From: an uncultured Gammaproteobacteria bacterium
Lineage (GTDB): Bacteria > Pseudomonadota > Gammaproteobacteria > Eutrophobiales > Eutrophobiaceae
Assembly: GCA_958295485.1 (NCBI GenBank)
Contig: OY282354.1
Span: 1,860,001-1,924,000, forward strand
Length of the DNA: 64,000 nucleotides
Reading direction: 5' to 3'
Translations under genes and position numbers: made by a program
In this document: positions 19,101 through 34,100 of the stretch, piece after piece
Position numbering within the stretch: the first letter of the stretch is position 1
Layout of the letters: every line of letters starts with the position of its first letter
Notes under the pieces: model-generated
What the model saw: the letters and a program-made list of their open reading frames with translations, nothing else
Database searches by the model: none
Told to the model about the DNA's origin: nothing

Positions 19101-22100
19101 GATGTTGAGCGCGGCGAGCGGCCGGCAGGTGACGGTGGCCTACGCCGACGCCGGGACCGGCACAGCCACGTCCGGGACCGACTACACGGCGATCACCGGC
19201 GGTACGCTGACCTTCCCGGCGGGGACGACCAGCCAGACCTTTGACGTATCGGTGACCGGCGATACGACCGACGAGGCGAACGAAACCGTCGCGGTGACCC
19301 TGAGCGGCGCGACGAACGCGACGATCGCGACGGGTACCGGCACGGGGACGATCACGGACGACGACGGGCCGACGGTGTCGATTGACTCGCCGAGCGTGAC
19401 CGAGGGGAACAGCGGCGCGACGACCCTGACGTTCACGGCGACGTTGAGCGCGGCGAGCGCCCAGCAGGTGACGGTGGACTACGCGGACGCCGGGACCGGC
19501 ACAGCCACGTCCGGGACCGACTACACGTCCATCACCGCCGGCGCTCTGACCTTCGCGGTGGGGACGACCAGCCAGACCTTCACCGTGGCGGTGACCGTCG
19601 ACACGACCGACGAGACGAACGAGACCGTCGTGGTGACCCTGAGCAACCCGACGAACGCGACGATCGCGACGGCGACCGGCACGGGGACGATCACGGACGA
19701 CGACGGGCCGACGATATCGATCGACTCGCCGAGCGTGACCGAGGGCGACAGCGGTTCGACGAACCTGACCTTCACGGTGACGTTGAGCGCGGCGAGCGCC
19801 CAGCCGGTGACAGTGACCTGGGCCGACGCCGGGACCGGCACGGCCACGTCCGGGACCGACTACACGGCGATCACCGGTGGGACGCTGACCTTCGCGGCGG
19901 GGACGACCAGCCAGACCTTCAACGTGGCGGTGACGGGCGACACGACCGACGAGACGAACGAGACCATCGTGGTGACCCTGAGCAGCCCAACGAACGCGAC
20001 GATCGCGACGGCGACCGGCACGGGGACGATCACGAGCGACGACGGGCCGACGGTGTCGATCGACTCGCCGACCGTGACCGAGGGGGACAGCGGCACGACG
20101 AACATGACGTTCACGGCGACGCTGAGCGCGGCGAGCGTCCGGCAGGTGACGGTGGCCTACGCCGACGCCACGACCGGCACAGCCACGTCCGGGACGGACT
20201 ACACGGCGATCACCGCCGGCACGCTGACCTTCGCGGTGGGGACGACCAGCCAGACCTTCACCGTGGCGGTGATGGGCGACACGACCGACGAGGCGAACGA
20301 GACCGTCGTGGTGACCCTGAGCAGCCCGACGAACGCGACGATCGCGACGGGCACCGGCACGGGGACGATCACGGACGACGACGGGCCGACGATATCGATC
20401 GACTCGGCGAGCGTGACGGAGGGCGACAGCGGCTTGACGAGCCTGCCGTTCACGGTGAGCCTGAGCGCGGCGAGCGCCCAGCAGGTGACGGTGGCCTACG
20501 CCGACGCCGGGACCGGCACGGCCACGTCCGGGACCGACTACACGGCCATCACCGGCGGCACGCTGACCTTCGCGGCGGGGACGACCAGCCAGACCTTCAC
20601 CGTGGTGGTGAGGGGCGACACGACCGATGAGACGAACGAGACCATCGTGGTGACCCTGAGCAGCCCGACGAACGCGACGATCGCGACGGGCACCGGCACG
20701 GTGACGATCACGGACGACGACGGGCCGATGCTGTCGATCAACTCACCGAGCGTGGCGGAGGGGGACAGCGGCTCGACGAACCTGACGTTCACCGTGACCT
20801 TGGGCGCGGCGACCAGCCAGCAGGTGACGGTGGCCTACGCCGACGCCACGACCGGCACGGCCACGTCCGGGACCGACTACACGGCGATCACCGGTGGGAC
20901 GCTGACCTTCGCGGTGGGGACGACCAGCCGGACCTTCAACGTGGCGGTGACCGGCGACACGACCGACGAGTTGAACGAGACCGTCGTGGTGTCCCTGAGC
21001 AACCCGACGAACGCGACCATCTCGACCGCGACCGGCACGGGGACGATCACGGACGACGACGGGCCGACGATATCGATCGACTCGCCGGACGTGACCGAGG
21101 GCGACAGCGGCTCGACAAACCTGACATTCACGGTGAGCCTGAGCGCGGCGAGCGTCCAGCCGGTGACGGTGGCCTACGCCGACGCCGTGAATGTCCAGGG
21201 CGTCACGAACGGCACGGCCACGTCCGGGACCGACTACACGGCGATCACCGGCGGCACGCTGACCTTCGCGGCAGGGGAAACCAGCAAGACCTTCAACGTA
21301 TCGGTGACGGGCGACGAAGACGACGAGGAGAACGAGACCATCGTGGTGACCCTGAGCGACCCGACGAACGCGACCATTTCGGTGGGTACCGGCACGGGGA
21401 CGATCACGAACGACGACGGGCCGACGATATCGATCGACTCGCCGAGCGTGACGGAGGGTGACAGCGGCTCGACGAACCTGACGTTCACGGTGACGCTGAG
21501 CGCGGCGAGCCCCCGGCAGGTGACGGTGGCCTGGGCGGAAGGGACCGGCGGCACGGCCACGTCCGGGACCGACTACACGACCATCACCGGCGGGACGCTG
21601 ACCTTCACGGCGGGGACAACCAGCCAGACCTTTGACGTAGCGGTGACCGGCGACACGACCGACGAGACGGACGAGACCATCGTGGTAACCCTGAGCAGTC
21701 CGATGAACGCGACGATCGCGACGGGTACCGGCACGGGGACGATCACGGACGACGACGGGCCGACGATATCGATCAACTCGCCAAGCGTGACGGAGGGGAA
21801 CAGCGGCTCGACGAACCTGACCTTCACCGTGACCTTGAGCGCGGCGAGCGTCCAGCCGGTGACGGTGGACTACGCCGACGCCACGACCGGCACGGCCACG
21901 TCAGGGACGGACTACACGGCGTTCACCGCCGGGACGCTGACCTTCACGGCGGGGACGACCAGCCAGACCTTCAACGTGTCAGTGCTGGGCGATACGCTGG
22001 ACGAGGTGAACGAGACCGTCGTGGTGACCCTGAGCGACCCGACGAACGCGACGATCTCGACGGCGACCGGCACGGGGACGATCACGGACAACGACGATGA

Positions 22101-25100
22101 GCCGACGCTGTCGATCAACTCACCGAGCGTGACCGAGGGGAACAGTGGCTCGAAGAACCTGACGTTCACGGTGAGTCTGAGCGCGGCGAGCGGCAAGGAG
22201 GTGACGGTGGCCTACGCGGACGCCACGACCGGCACGGCCACGTCGGGGACGGACTACACGGCGATCACCGCCGGCACGCTGACCTTCACGGCAGGGACGA
22301 CCAGCCAGACCTTCAACGTGGCGGTGACGGGTGACGTCCTGGCCGAGTCGAACGAGACTGTCCTGGTGTCGTTGAGCAGCCCGACGAACGCGACCGTATC
22401 CAATACGGCGGGCACCGGCACGGGGACGATCACGAACGACGATGCGACGCCCTCGATCACCTTGACGGTGAACGACAACAGCGTGGGCGAGGGCGACGGG
22501 GCAACGACGATCACGGTGACGGCGACGGTAGACGGCACGACCCGGTTCGCCGCGGCCACGACGGTGACGGTAAGCGTGGCAGGCAGCGGCACGGCGTCGG
22601 CGGTGGACTTTACGGCGGTGCCGGACTTCGACATTGAGATTGCGGCGGGGGCGGCGAGCCAGACCGGGACGTTCACGCTGACGCCGACGGTCGATACGGC
22701 GGACGAGACCGACGAGACGATCACGGTGAGCGGCGCCTCAGGCGCCCTGACGGTGAATTCGGCGACGATCAGCCTGACGGACGACGACGGCCCGCCGTCG
22801 CTGTCGATCAACTCGCCGAGCGTGTCGGAGGGGAACAGCGGCTCGACCAACCTGACGTTCACGGTGAGCCTGAGTCCGGCGAGCGCCCAGCAGGTGACGG
22901 TGGCTTACGCGGACACCGGGACCGGCACGGCCACGTCGGGGACGGATTACACGGCCATCACCGGCGGGACGCTGACCTTCGCGGCGGGGACGACCAGCCA
23001 GACCTTCAACGTGGCGGTGACGGGCGACACGCTGGACGAAGCGAACGAGACGGTGGTGGTATCGCTGAGCAACCCGACGAACGCGGGCATATCCAGTACG
23101 GTGGGTACCGGCACGGGGACGATCACGGACGACGATGCGACGCCGACGCTGTCGATCAACTCGCCGACCGTGACCGAGGGGAACACTGGTTCGACGAACC
23201 TGACGTTCACGGTGAGGTTGAGCGCGGCGAGCGGCCGGCAGGTGACGGTGGCCTACGCCGACGCCGGGACCGGCACGGCCACGTCGGGGACGGACTACAC
23301 GGCGATCACCGCCGGCACGCTGACCTTCACGGCAGGGACGACCAGCCGGACCTTCACCGTGTCGGTGACGGGTGACACGCTGCCCGAGGCGAACGAGGGG
23401 GTGATCGTGACGTGGAGCAACGCGACGAACGCGACGATCGTGACGGGCGCCGGGGACACCGTCACTAGCCTGGACCGTACGGGGAGGATCAGGGACGACG
23501 ACGGCGCGCCGACGCTGTCGATCAACTCACCGACCGTGACCGAGGGGAACACTGGTTCGACGAACCTGACGTTCACGGTGAGGTTGAGCGCGGAGAGCGG
23601 CCAGCAGGTGACGGTGGCCTGGGCAGAGGGGACCGGCGGCACAGCCACGTCGGGGACGGACTACACGGCCATCACCGGCGGCACGCTGACCTTCCCGGCG
23701 GGGACGACCAGCCAGACCTTCACCGTGTCGGTGACGGGTGACACGCTGGACGAGGCGAACGAAACGGTGGTGGTGACCCTGAGCAATGCGGCGAACGCGA
23801 CGATCGCGACGGCGAATGGGACGGGGACGATCACGGACGACGACGGCGCGCCGACGCTGTCAATCAACTCACCGAGCGTGACCGAGGGGAACACTGGCTC
23901 GACCAACCTGACGTTCACGGTGAGGTTGAGCGCGGCGAGCGGCCAGCAGGTGACGGTGGCCTACGCCGACGCCGGGACCGGCACGGCCACGTCCGGCACG
24001 GACTACACGGCCATCACGGGCGGGACGCTGACCTTCACGGCGGGGACGACCAGCCAGACCTTCAACGTGGCGGTGACGGGCGACACGCTGGATGAAGCGA
24101 ACGAGACGGTGTTGGTATCGCTGAGCGGCCCGACGAACGCGACCGTATCCGCTACGGCAGGTACCGGCACGGGGACGATCACGGACGACGATGCGACGCC
24201 GTCGCTGTCGATCAACTCGCCGAGCGTGACCGAGGGTGACAGCGGCTCGACGAACCTGACGTTCACGGTGAGGTTGAGCGCGGCGAGCGGCCGGCAGGTG
24301 ACGGTGGACTACGCGGACGCCGGGACCGGCACGGCCACGTCGGGGACGGACTACACGGCGATCACCGCCGGCACGCTGACCTTCACGGCGGGGACGACCA
24401 GCCAGACCTTCAACGTAGCGGTGACGGGCGATACGCTGGACGAGGCGAACGAGACCGTCATCGTGACCCTGAGCAACGAGTCGAACGCGACGATCTCCAC
24501 GGCGAGCGGCACGGGGAGGATCAGGGACGACGATGCGACGCCGACTGCGATCACGCTGTCGGTGAATGATAACAGCGTGGGTGAGGGCGACGGGGCGACG
24601 ACGATCACGGTGACGGCCACGGTGGACGGGACGACGCAGTTCGCTACGGCCACGACGGTGACGGTAAGCGTGGCGGGCAGCGGCACGGCGTCGGCAGTGG
24701 ACTTCGCGGCGGTGGCGGACTTCGACATTGAGATTGGGGCGGGCGCGGCGAGCCAGACCGGGACGTTCACGCTGACGCCGACGAACGACACGGCGGACGA
24801 GACCGACGAGACGATCACGGTGAGCGGGACGGCGACCGGCCTGACGGTGAGTTCGGCGACGATCACGTTGACGGACAACGACGCGACGCCGACGCTGTCG
24901 ATCAACTCACCGAGCGTGACCGAGGGGAACACTGGTTCGACGAACCTGACGTTCACGGTGACGTTGAGCGCGGCGAGCGGCCAACAGGTGACGGTGGACT
25001 ACGCGGATGCCACAACCGGCACGGCCACGTCCGGGACGGACTACACGGCGATCACCAGCGGGACGCTGACCTTCGCGGTGGGTACCACCAGCCAGACCTT

Positions 25101-28100
25101 CAACGTGGCGACGCTGGGCGACACGCTGGACGAGCCGAACGAGACCGTTGTGGTGACCCTGAGCAACGCGGCGAACGCGACGATCGCGACGGCGAATGGG
25201 ACGGGGACGATCACGGACAACGACGCCGCGCCGACGCTGTCAATCAACTCACCGAGCGTGACCGAGGGGAACACTGGTTCAACGAACCTGACGTTCACGG
25301 TGAGCCTGAGCGCGGCGAGCGGCCAGCAGGTGACGGTGGCCTACGCCGACGCCGTGAATGTCCAGGGCGTCACGAACGGCACGGCCACGTCCGGGACGGA
25401 CTACACGGCCATCACGGGCGGGACGCTGACCTTCGCGGCGGGGACGACCAGCCAGACTTTCAACGTGTTGGTGACCGGCGACACGCTGGACGAAGCGAAC
25501 GAGACGGTGGTGGTGACGTTGAGCAGCCCGACGAACGCGGCCATATCCGCTACGGTGGGTACCGGCACGGGGACGATCACGGACGACGATGCGACGCCGA
25601 CGCTGTCGATCAACTCGCCGAGCGTGGCGGAGGGGAACAGTGGCTCGACGAACCTGACGTTCACGGTGAGGTTAAGCGCGGCGAGCGGCCGGCAGGTGAC
25701 GGTGGCCTGGGCGGAGGGGACGGGCGGCACGGCCACGTCGGGGACGGACTACACGGCGATCACCGGCGGGACGCTGACCTTCCCGGCGGGGACGACCAGC
25801 CAGACCTTCACCGTGGCGGTGACGGGCGACGTCCTGGCCGAGGCGAACGAGACGGTGGTGGTGACGTTGAGCAGCCCGACGAACGCGGCCATATCCACTA
25901 CGGCGGGTACCGGCACGGGAACGATCACGGACGACGACGCCGCGCCGACGGCGATCACCTTGACGGTGAACGACAACAGTGTGGGCGAGGGCGACGGGGC
26001 GACCCTGATCACGGTGACGGCGACGGTGAACGGCACGACCCGGTTCGCCACGTCCAGGACGGTGACGGTGAGCGTGGCGGGCAGCAGCACGGCGACGGCG
26101 GTGGACTTTGCGGCGGTGGCGAACTTTGACATTACGATCGGGGCGGGCGCGGCGAGCGGTACCGGCAGCTTCACGCTGACGCCGACGGTCGATACGACCG
26201 ACGAGACCAACGAGACGATCACGGTCAGCGGGACGTCGGGCAGCCTGACGGTGAATTCGGCGACGATCACGCTGACGGACGACGACGCCGCGCCGACGGC
26301 GATCACGCTGACGGTGGATGACAGCAGCGTGGGCGAGGGCGACGGGGCGACCCTGATCACGGTGACCGCCACGGTGGTCGGCGCGACGCGGTTCGCGGCA
26401 GCCACGACCGTTGGGGTGAGCGTGGCGGGCAGTGGCACGGCGGGGGCGGTGGACTTTGCGGCGGTGTCGGCGTTCGACATCACGATTGCGGCGGGCGCGG
26501 CGAGCGGTACCGGGACGTTCACGCTGACGCCGACCGCCGATACGACGGACGAGACCGACGAGACGGTGACGGTGCGCGGCACCTCGGCCGGCCTGACGGT
26601 GAACCCGGCCACGATCGCGTTGACGGACGACGATGCCGCGCCGACGGCGATCACGCTGACGGTGGACGACAGCAGCGTGGGCGAGGGCGACGGGGCGACG
26701 ACGATCACGGTAACGGCGACGGTGGACGGGACGACCCGGTTCGTTGATGCCAGGACCGTGCGTGTGCGCGTGGCGGGCAGCGGCACGACGACGGCGGTGG
26801 ACTTCGCGGCGGTGTCGGCGTTCGACATCACGATTGCGGCGGGCGCGGCAAGCCAGACCGGGACGTTCACGCTGACGCCGACGGACGATGCGGTGGACGA
26901 GACCAACGAGACGGTGACGGTGCGCGGCACCTCGGCCGGCCTGACGGTGAATTCGGCCACGATTACGTTGACGGACAATGATGCGACGCCGACGGCGATT
27001 ACCTTGACGGTGAACGACGACGGCGTGGGCGAGGGCGACGGCGCGACCCCGATCACGGTGACGGCGACGGTGGCCGGCACGACGCGCTTCGCCGCGGCGA
27101 CGACGGTGACCGTGAGCGTGGCGGGCAGCGGGACGACGGGGGCGGTGGACTTTGCGGCGGTGTCGGACTTTGACATTACGATTGCGGCGGGGGCGGCGAG
27201 CGGTACCGGGCGCTTCACGCTGCGGCCGACCGCCGATGCGGTGGACGAGACCGATGAGACGATCACGGTGCGCGGGACGTCGGGCAGCCTGACGGTGAAC
27301 TCGGCCACGATCAACCTGACGGACGACGACGGCCCGCCGACGTCGCTCACGTTGACGGTGGACGACAGCAGCGTGAGCGAAGGCGACGGGGCGACCCTGA
27401 TCACGGTGACGGCGACGGTGAACGGCACGACGCGGTTCGCCGGGGTGACGACGGTGAGCGTGAGCGTGGCGGGGACCGGCGCGGCGGGGGCGGTGGACTT
27501 TGCGGCGGTGTCGGACTTTGACATGACGATTGCGGCGGGCGCGGCGAGCGGTACGGGCAGCTTCACGCTGACGCCGACGGTCGATGCGCTGGACGAGACC
27601 GACGAGACGCTGACGGTGAGCGGCACGTCGGGCAGCCTGAAGGTGAACTCGGCGACGATCGCGTTGACGGACGACGACGCCGCGCCGACGGCGATCACGT
27701 TGACGGTGAATGATAACAGTGTGGGCGAAGGCGACGGGGCGACTTTGATCACGGTGACGGCGACGGTGGCCGGGGAGACGCGGTTTGCTACGACCACGAC
27801 CGTTGGGGTGAGCGTGGCGGGCAGCGGCACGGCGACGGCGGTGGACTTCGCGGCGGTGTCGGCGTTCGACATCACGATTGCGGCGGGGGCGGCGAGTGGT
27901 ACCGGGACGTTCACGCTGACGCCGACCGCCGACGTGACGGACGAGACCGACGAGACGGTGACGGTGAGTGGGACGTCAGGCAGCCTGACGGTGAGCCCGG
28001 CCACGATCACGCTGACGGACGACGATGCCGCGCCGACGGCGATTGCGTTGACGGTGAATGATAACAGTGTAGGCGAAGGCGACGGGGCGACCACGATCAC

Positions 28101-31100
28101 GGTAACGGCGACGGTGGGCGGGACGACCCGATTTGCCGCGGCCACGCCGGTGCGGGTGCGCGTGGCGGGCAGCGGCACGGCGACGGCGGTGGACTTTGCG
28201 GCGGTGTCGGCGTTCGACATCACGATTGCGGCGGAGGCGGCGAGCGGTACCGGGACGTTCACGCTGACGCCGACGGCCGATGTGCTGGACGAGACTGACG
28301 AGACGGTGACGGTGAGTGGGACGTCGGGCAGCCTGACGGTAAGCCCGGCCACGATCACGTTGACGGATGATGATGCGGCCCCGACCGCGATCACGCTGAC
28401 GGTGAGCAGGACCAGCGTGGGCGAGGGCGACGGGGCGACGTCGATCACGGTGACGGCGACGGTGGACGGCGCGACGCGGTTCGCCGCGGCCCGGACCGTT
28501 GGGGTGACCGTCGTGGGTAGCGGGACGGCGACGGCGGTAGACTTTGCGGCGGTGTCGGCGTTCAACATTACGATTGCGGCGGGCGCGGCGAGCGGTACCG
28601 GGACGTTCACGCTGACGCCGACGGACGATACGCTGGACGAGACCAACGAGACGGTGACGGTGAGCGGGACGTCGGGCAGCCTGACGGTAAACCCGGCCAC
28701 GATCGCGTTGACGGACAACGATGCCGCGCCGACCGAGATCGCGTTGACGGTGAACGACAACCGCGTGGGCGAGGGCGACGGGGCGACGACGATCACGGTG
28801 ACGGCGACGGTGGTCGGCACGTTGCGGTTCGCCGAGGCCACGACGGTGCGGGTACGCGTGGCGGGCAGCGGCACGGCGTCGGCGGTGGACTTTGCGGCGG
28901 TGGCGGACTTCGACATCGAGATTGCGGCGGGCGCGCCGAGCGCCACCGGGACCTTCACACTGACGCCGACGGACGATGCGGTGGACGAGACCAACGAGAC
29001 GGTGACGGTGAGCGGGACGTCGGGCAGCCTGACGGTGAACTCAGCCACGATCGCGTTGACGGACAACGATGCGACGCCGACTGCGATCGCGTTGACGGTG
29101 GACGACGACGGCGTGGGCGAGAGCGACGGGGCGACCCTGATCACGGTGACGGCGACGGTGGCCGGCGGGACCCGGTTCGCCGCGGCCACGACGGTGACCG
29201 TGCGCGTGGCGGGCAGCGGGACGGCGGGGGCGGTGGACTTCGCGGCGGTGTCGGACTTCGACATTACGATCCCGGCGGGCGCGGCGAGCGGTACTGGCAG
29301 CTTCACGCTGACGCCGACGGACGATGCGGCGGACGAGACTGATGAGACCATCACGGTGCGCGGGACTTCAGGCGGCCTGACGGTGAGCCCGACCACGCTC
29401 AGCCTGACGGACGACGACGGGACGGTGACGTCGATCACGCTGACGGTGGACGACAGCAGCGTAGCCGAGGGTGACGGGGCGACGACGATCACGGTGACGG
29501 CCACGTTGAACGGCTCGAACGTGTTCATCGATCCCAGGACGGTGCAGGTGAACGTGGCGGGCAGCGGCACGGCGACGGCGGTGGACTTCGCGGCGGTGCC
29601 GTCCTTCAACATTACGCTCGCCTCGAGGGCGACGAGCGGTACCGGGACGTTCACGCTGACGCCGACGGATGATACGACGGACGAGACCAACGAGACAGTG
29701 ACGGTGAGCGGGACGTCGGGCAGCCTGACGGTGAACTCGGCCACGATCGCGCTGACGGACGACGACGCCGCGCCGACCGCGCTCACGCTGACGGTGAGCG
29801 ACAGCAGCGTGGGTGAGGGCGACGGCGCGACCACGATCACGGTGACGGCGACAGTGGCCGGCGCGACCCGGTTCGCCGAGGCCAGGACCGTCGGGGTAAG
29901 CGTGACGGGCAGTGGCACGGCGACGGCGGTGGACTTCGCCGCGGTGTCGGCGTTCAACATCGAGATCCCGGCGGACGCCGAGAGCGGTACCGGGACGTTC
30001 ACGCTGACGCCGACGGACGACGTCACGGACGAGACCGACGAGACCATCACGGTGCGCGGCGTCTCCAGCGGCCTGACGGTAAGCCCGGCCACGATCACGT
30101 TGACGGATGACGATGCCGCGCCGACCTCGATCAGTTTGACGGTGAACAACGTCAGTGTAAGCGAGCGCGCCGGGGCGACGACGATCACGGTGACGGCGAC
30201 GGTCAACGGCGGCACGCGGTTCGCCACAGCCCGGACGGTGCGGGTGAGCGTGGCGGGCAGCGGCGCGTCGGGGACGGTGGCCGTTGCGGCGGTGGCGGCG
30301 TTTGACATCGAGATTCCGGCGGGCGCGGCGCGCGGGACCGGGCGCTTCACGCTGACGCCGACGGACGATGGGGAGATCAACGCCGACGAGACGGTGACAG
30401 TGAGCGGCGCCTCAGGCGGCCTGGCGGTGAGTCCGGCCCCGATCACGGTGAGGGACGACGACCGGGCGCCGCCACCGACGCTGTCGGTCAACTCGCCACG
30501 GGTGACGGAGGGGAATCGCGGTTCCAGGAACCTGACGTTCACGGTGGGCTTGAGCGCGGCCAGCGCGGCGCCGGTGACGGTAGCCTATGCGGACGCCGGG
30601 ACCGGCACGGCGACGTCCGGGACTGACTACACGGCGCTCCCCGCCGGCGCCCTGACCTTCCCGGCGGGGACGGTTAGTCAGACCTTCGACGTAGCGATAA
30701 CGGGCGATACCATCGACGAGCCGAACGAGACGGTGGTGGTATCGCTGAGCAACCCCGTCAACGCGACGATTAGAACCGGCACGGGGACGGGAACGATTGT
30801 GAACGACGACGGCGACGGGGGCGGTGACCCGGACACGCTGCCGACGCTGTTGATCGGCGCGCCAAGCGTGACGGAGGGTGACAGTGGTTCGACGAACCTG
30901 ACGTTCCCGGTGACCCTGAGTCCGGCGAGTAATGAGTCGGTGACGGTAGACTATGTGGACGCCGGGACCGGCACGGCCACGTCCGGGACCGACTACGCGG
31001 CGCTCCCCGCCGGAACCCTGACCTTCCCGGCGGGGACGGCGCTGCTGGAGATCACGGTCGCGGTGACGGGGGACGTCCTGGCCGAGCCGGACGAGACCGT

Positions 31101-34100
31101 CGTGGTAACCCTGAGCAATGCGGTGAATGCGACCATCGGCACGGCGACCGGAACCGGCACAATCATTGATGACGACGGCGGCGCTGCGCCGTCGCTGGCG
31201 ATTGACTCGCCGCGCGTGACCGAGGGCGACGCCGGTTCGACGAACCTGACGTTCACCGTGAGCTTGAGCGCGGCGAGTACCGAGCAAGTGACAGTAGCCT
31301 ACGCCGACGCCGGGACCGGCACGGCCACGTCCGGGACGGACTACACGGCCCTCACCGCCGGCGCCCTGACCTTCCCGGCGGGAACCACGAGCCAGACCTT
31401 CAACGTGTCAGTGACGGGCGACGTCCTGGCCGAGCCGGACGAGACCGTGATAGTAACCCTGAGCAACCCCGCGAACGCGACCATTGGCACGGCGACCGGA
31501 ACCGGCACAATTATCGATGACGACGGCGACGCGCCGTCGCTGGCGATCGACTCGCCGCGCGTGACCGAAGGCGACGCCGGTTCGACGAACCTGACGTTCA
31601 CCGTGAGCTTGAGCGCGCCCGGTACCGGGCCGGTGACAGTAGACTACGCGGACGCCGGAACCGGCACGGCGACCCCGGGAACGGACTACGCGGCCCTCAC
31701 CGCCGGGACGCTGACCTTCCCGGCGGGAACCACGAGCCAGACCTTGAACGTGGCGGTGACGGGCGACGTCCTGGACGAGGCGGACGAGACCGTAGTGGTA
31801 ACCCTGAGCAATGCGACGAACGCGACCATCGACACGGCGACGGGAACCGGCGTCATCACCGATGACGACGCCCCGCCGTCGCTGTCCATCGACTCGCCGA
31901 GCGTAACGGAAGGCAACCCCGGTTCGACGACCCTGACGGAGGGCGACCCCAGTTCGACGACCCTGACAGAGGGCGCCGCCGGTTCGACAACCCTGACGGA
32001 AGGCGCCGCCGGTTCGACAACCCTGACGGAAGGCGACGCCGGTTCGGTAAGCCTGACCTGGACGGTGACCCTGGACGCCGCCAGCGGGCGGACGGTGACC
32101 GTAGACTATGCGGACGCCGGAACCGGCACGGCGACCCCGGGGACGGACTACACGGCCCTCACCGCGGGGACGTTGACCTTCCCCGCAGGCGCCACGCTTC
32201 GAGAGCTAACGGTGGCGGTGACGGGGGACACTATCACCGAGCCGGACGAGACCGTAGTGGTAGCCCTGAGCAACGCGGCGAACGCGACCATCGGCACAGC
32301 GACGGGGACCGGCACAATCATCGACGACGACATCGACCTGACGCCGAGCTTCGATTCGGCGACCATCCCGGCCCAGTCCTGGACCCGGAACTGGCCGATC
32401 CCGGCATTGACACTACCGGCGGCCACGGGCGGCGACGGCGCGCTGACCTACACGCTGACGCCGGCGCTACCCAACGGGCTGAGCTTCGATGCGGCCACGC
32501 GGGAATTATCGGGCACACCGACGGCGGCGCAGGCGACGACCGAATACAGCCTGACGGCCACGGACGCGGACGGGGATACGGCGGCGCTGAGTTTCACGAT
32601 CGAAGTGACCGGCCCGATTGTAATATCGATTACGGACGGCGAGGCGGTAGAGGGCGAGCCCGTCGAGTTCGGGATCACGCTGTCCAGGCCCGTGCCGGAA
32701 GCCGGGACGCTGCTGGTAGTTTATCGGATAACTGACGGCACAGCCCTGGCGCATACCGACTACACGCCGCCCGAGGGTCGCCGAGGAGAGTTCACGATTG
32801 CGGCGGGACAGACTGCGGCGACGATCGTTGTTCAGACGACAGCCGACGACCTGGTGGAAGACGAGGAGATATTCACGGTGACGCTGGTCAGCGCCCGTAA
32901 TGCGGAGTTGGGCGATGCCGAGGCGACGGGCCGGATTATCGATGACGACCTGGCGTCCCTGCGTGGCGAGACGTTGCAATGGTCTCTGGCGGCGTTCGGG
33001 CGGACGGTAGCGACGGAAGCGGTGGACGTCATCGGCCAACGCTTCCGTCCCGGCGCCGCGCCGCGCCCGCCACGCGCCGGGTTGCCGGGCACGTCGCTAC
33101 GAGACGGCATCGGCGCGGCCGGCGCGAGATGGCCAACACGCGCCGGCGGGACGAATGCCCTATCGCAGGTCGGCAGCGGCCCGGCCTGGACGATCAGTGC
33201 GGCCAACGCCGCGACTGGCGCCGCCCGCCCGACCGATGCAGCCAACGTCACGGCTGACGCCGCCCGCCCGACCAGTGCGGCCAACGGCACGGCTGACGCC
33301 GCCCGCCCGACCAGTGCGGCCAACGGCACGGCTGACGCCGCCCGGACGACCGATGCGGCCAACGCCGCGACTGGCGCCGCCCGCCCGACCAGTGCGGCCA
33401 ACGTCACGGCTGACGCCGCCCGCCCGACCGATGCGGCCAACGTCACGGCTGACGCCGCCCGGACGACCAGTGCGGCCAACGTCACGGCTGACGCCGCCCG
33501 GACGACCGGTGCGGCCAACGTCACGGCTGACGCCGCCCGCCCGACCAGTGCGGCCAACGCCGCGACTGGCGCCGCCTGGACGACCGATGCGGCCAACGTC
33601 ACGGCTGACGCCGCCTGGACCACCGGTGCGGTTAGCGGCATGGCTGGCGCGGATTGGATCATCGGTGCGGGCAGTGGCGCGGCTGACGCGGACTGGACCA
33701 CCGGTGCGGGCAGTGGCGCGGCTGACGCGGATTGGACCACCGGTGCGGGTAGCGGCGTGGCTGACGCGGACTGGGCCACCGGCGCGGGTAGCGGCGTGGC
33801 TGGCGCGGACTGGACGACCGGCGCGGCCAATGGCACGGCCGGCGCGGGCTGGACCACCGGCGCATGGCGGAACTTTTACCTGGACAGTCCCGCCGGTTCG
33901 AGCTCGCCCGGCGGGTTTTCCGGCCCGGAGCGTTCCCCGCGGGGCGAATTCCTGTCCCAGGTCGCCTTTGAGACGCGCCTTGACGCGCCGGACGAGGATG
34001 ACGCCAATGACGCCAATGACGCCGATGGCGCGAAGGGTCGGGAGTGGACAGTGTGGGGCCGGGGTTCAAGGAGCCAGTTCAGTGGCCAGTCCGGGTCGGG

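Noticed and set aside
25749-30542. A 1,597-codon open frame antisense to the giant gene, plus many 80-200 codon antisense frames at regular spacing
   Set aside because: They mirror the repeat period exactly and result from the GC-rich, Thr/Val/Gly/Asp-biased codons of the sense repeats, which avoid antisense stops.
13441-32340. Regularly spaced repeats as a CRISPR array
   Set aside because: Repeats are 339-348 bp, coding and contiguous, with no unique spacers and no cas genes.
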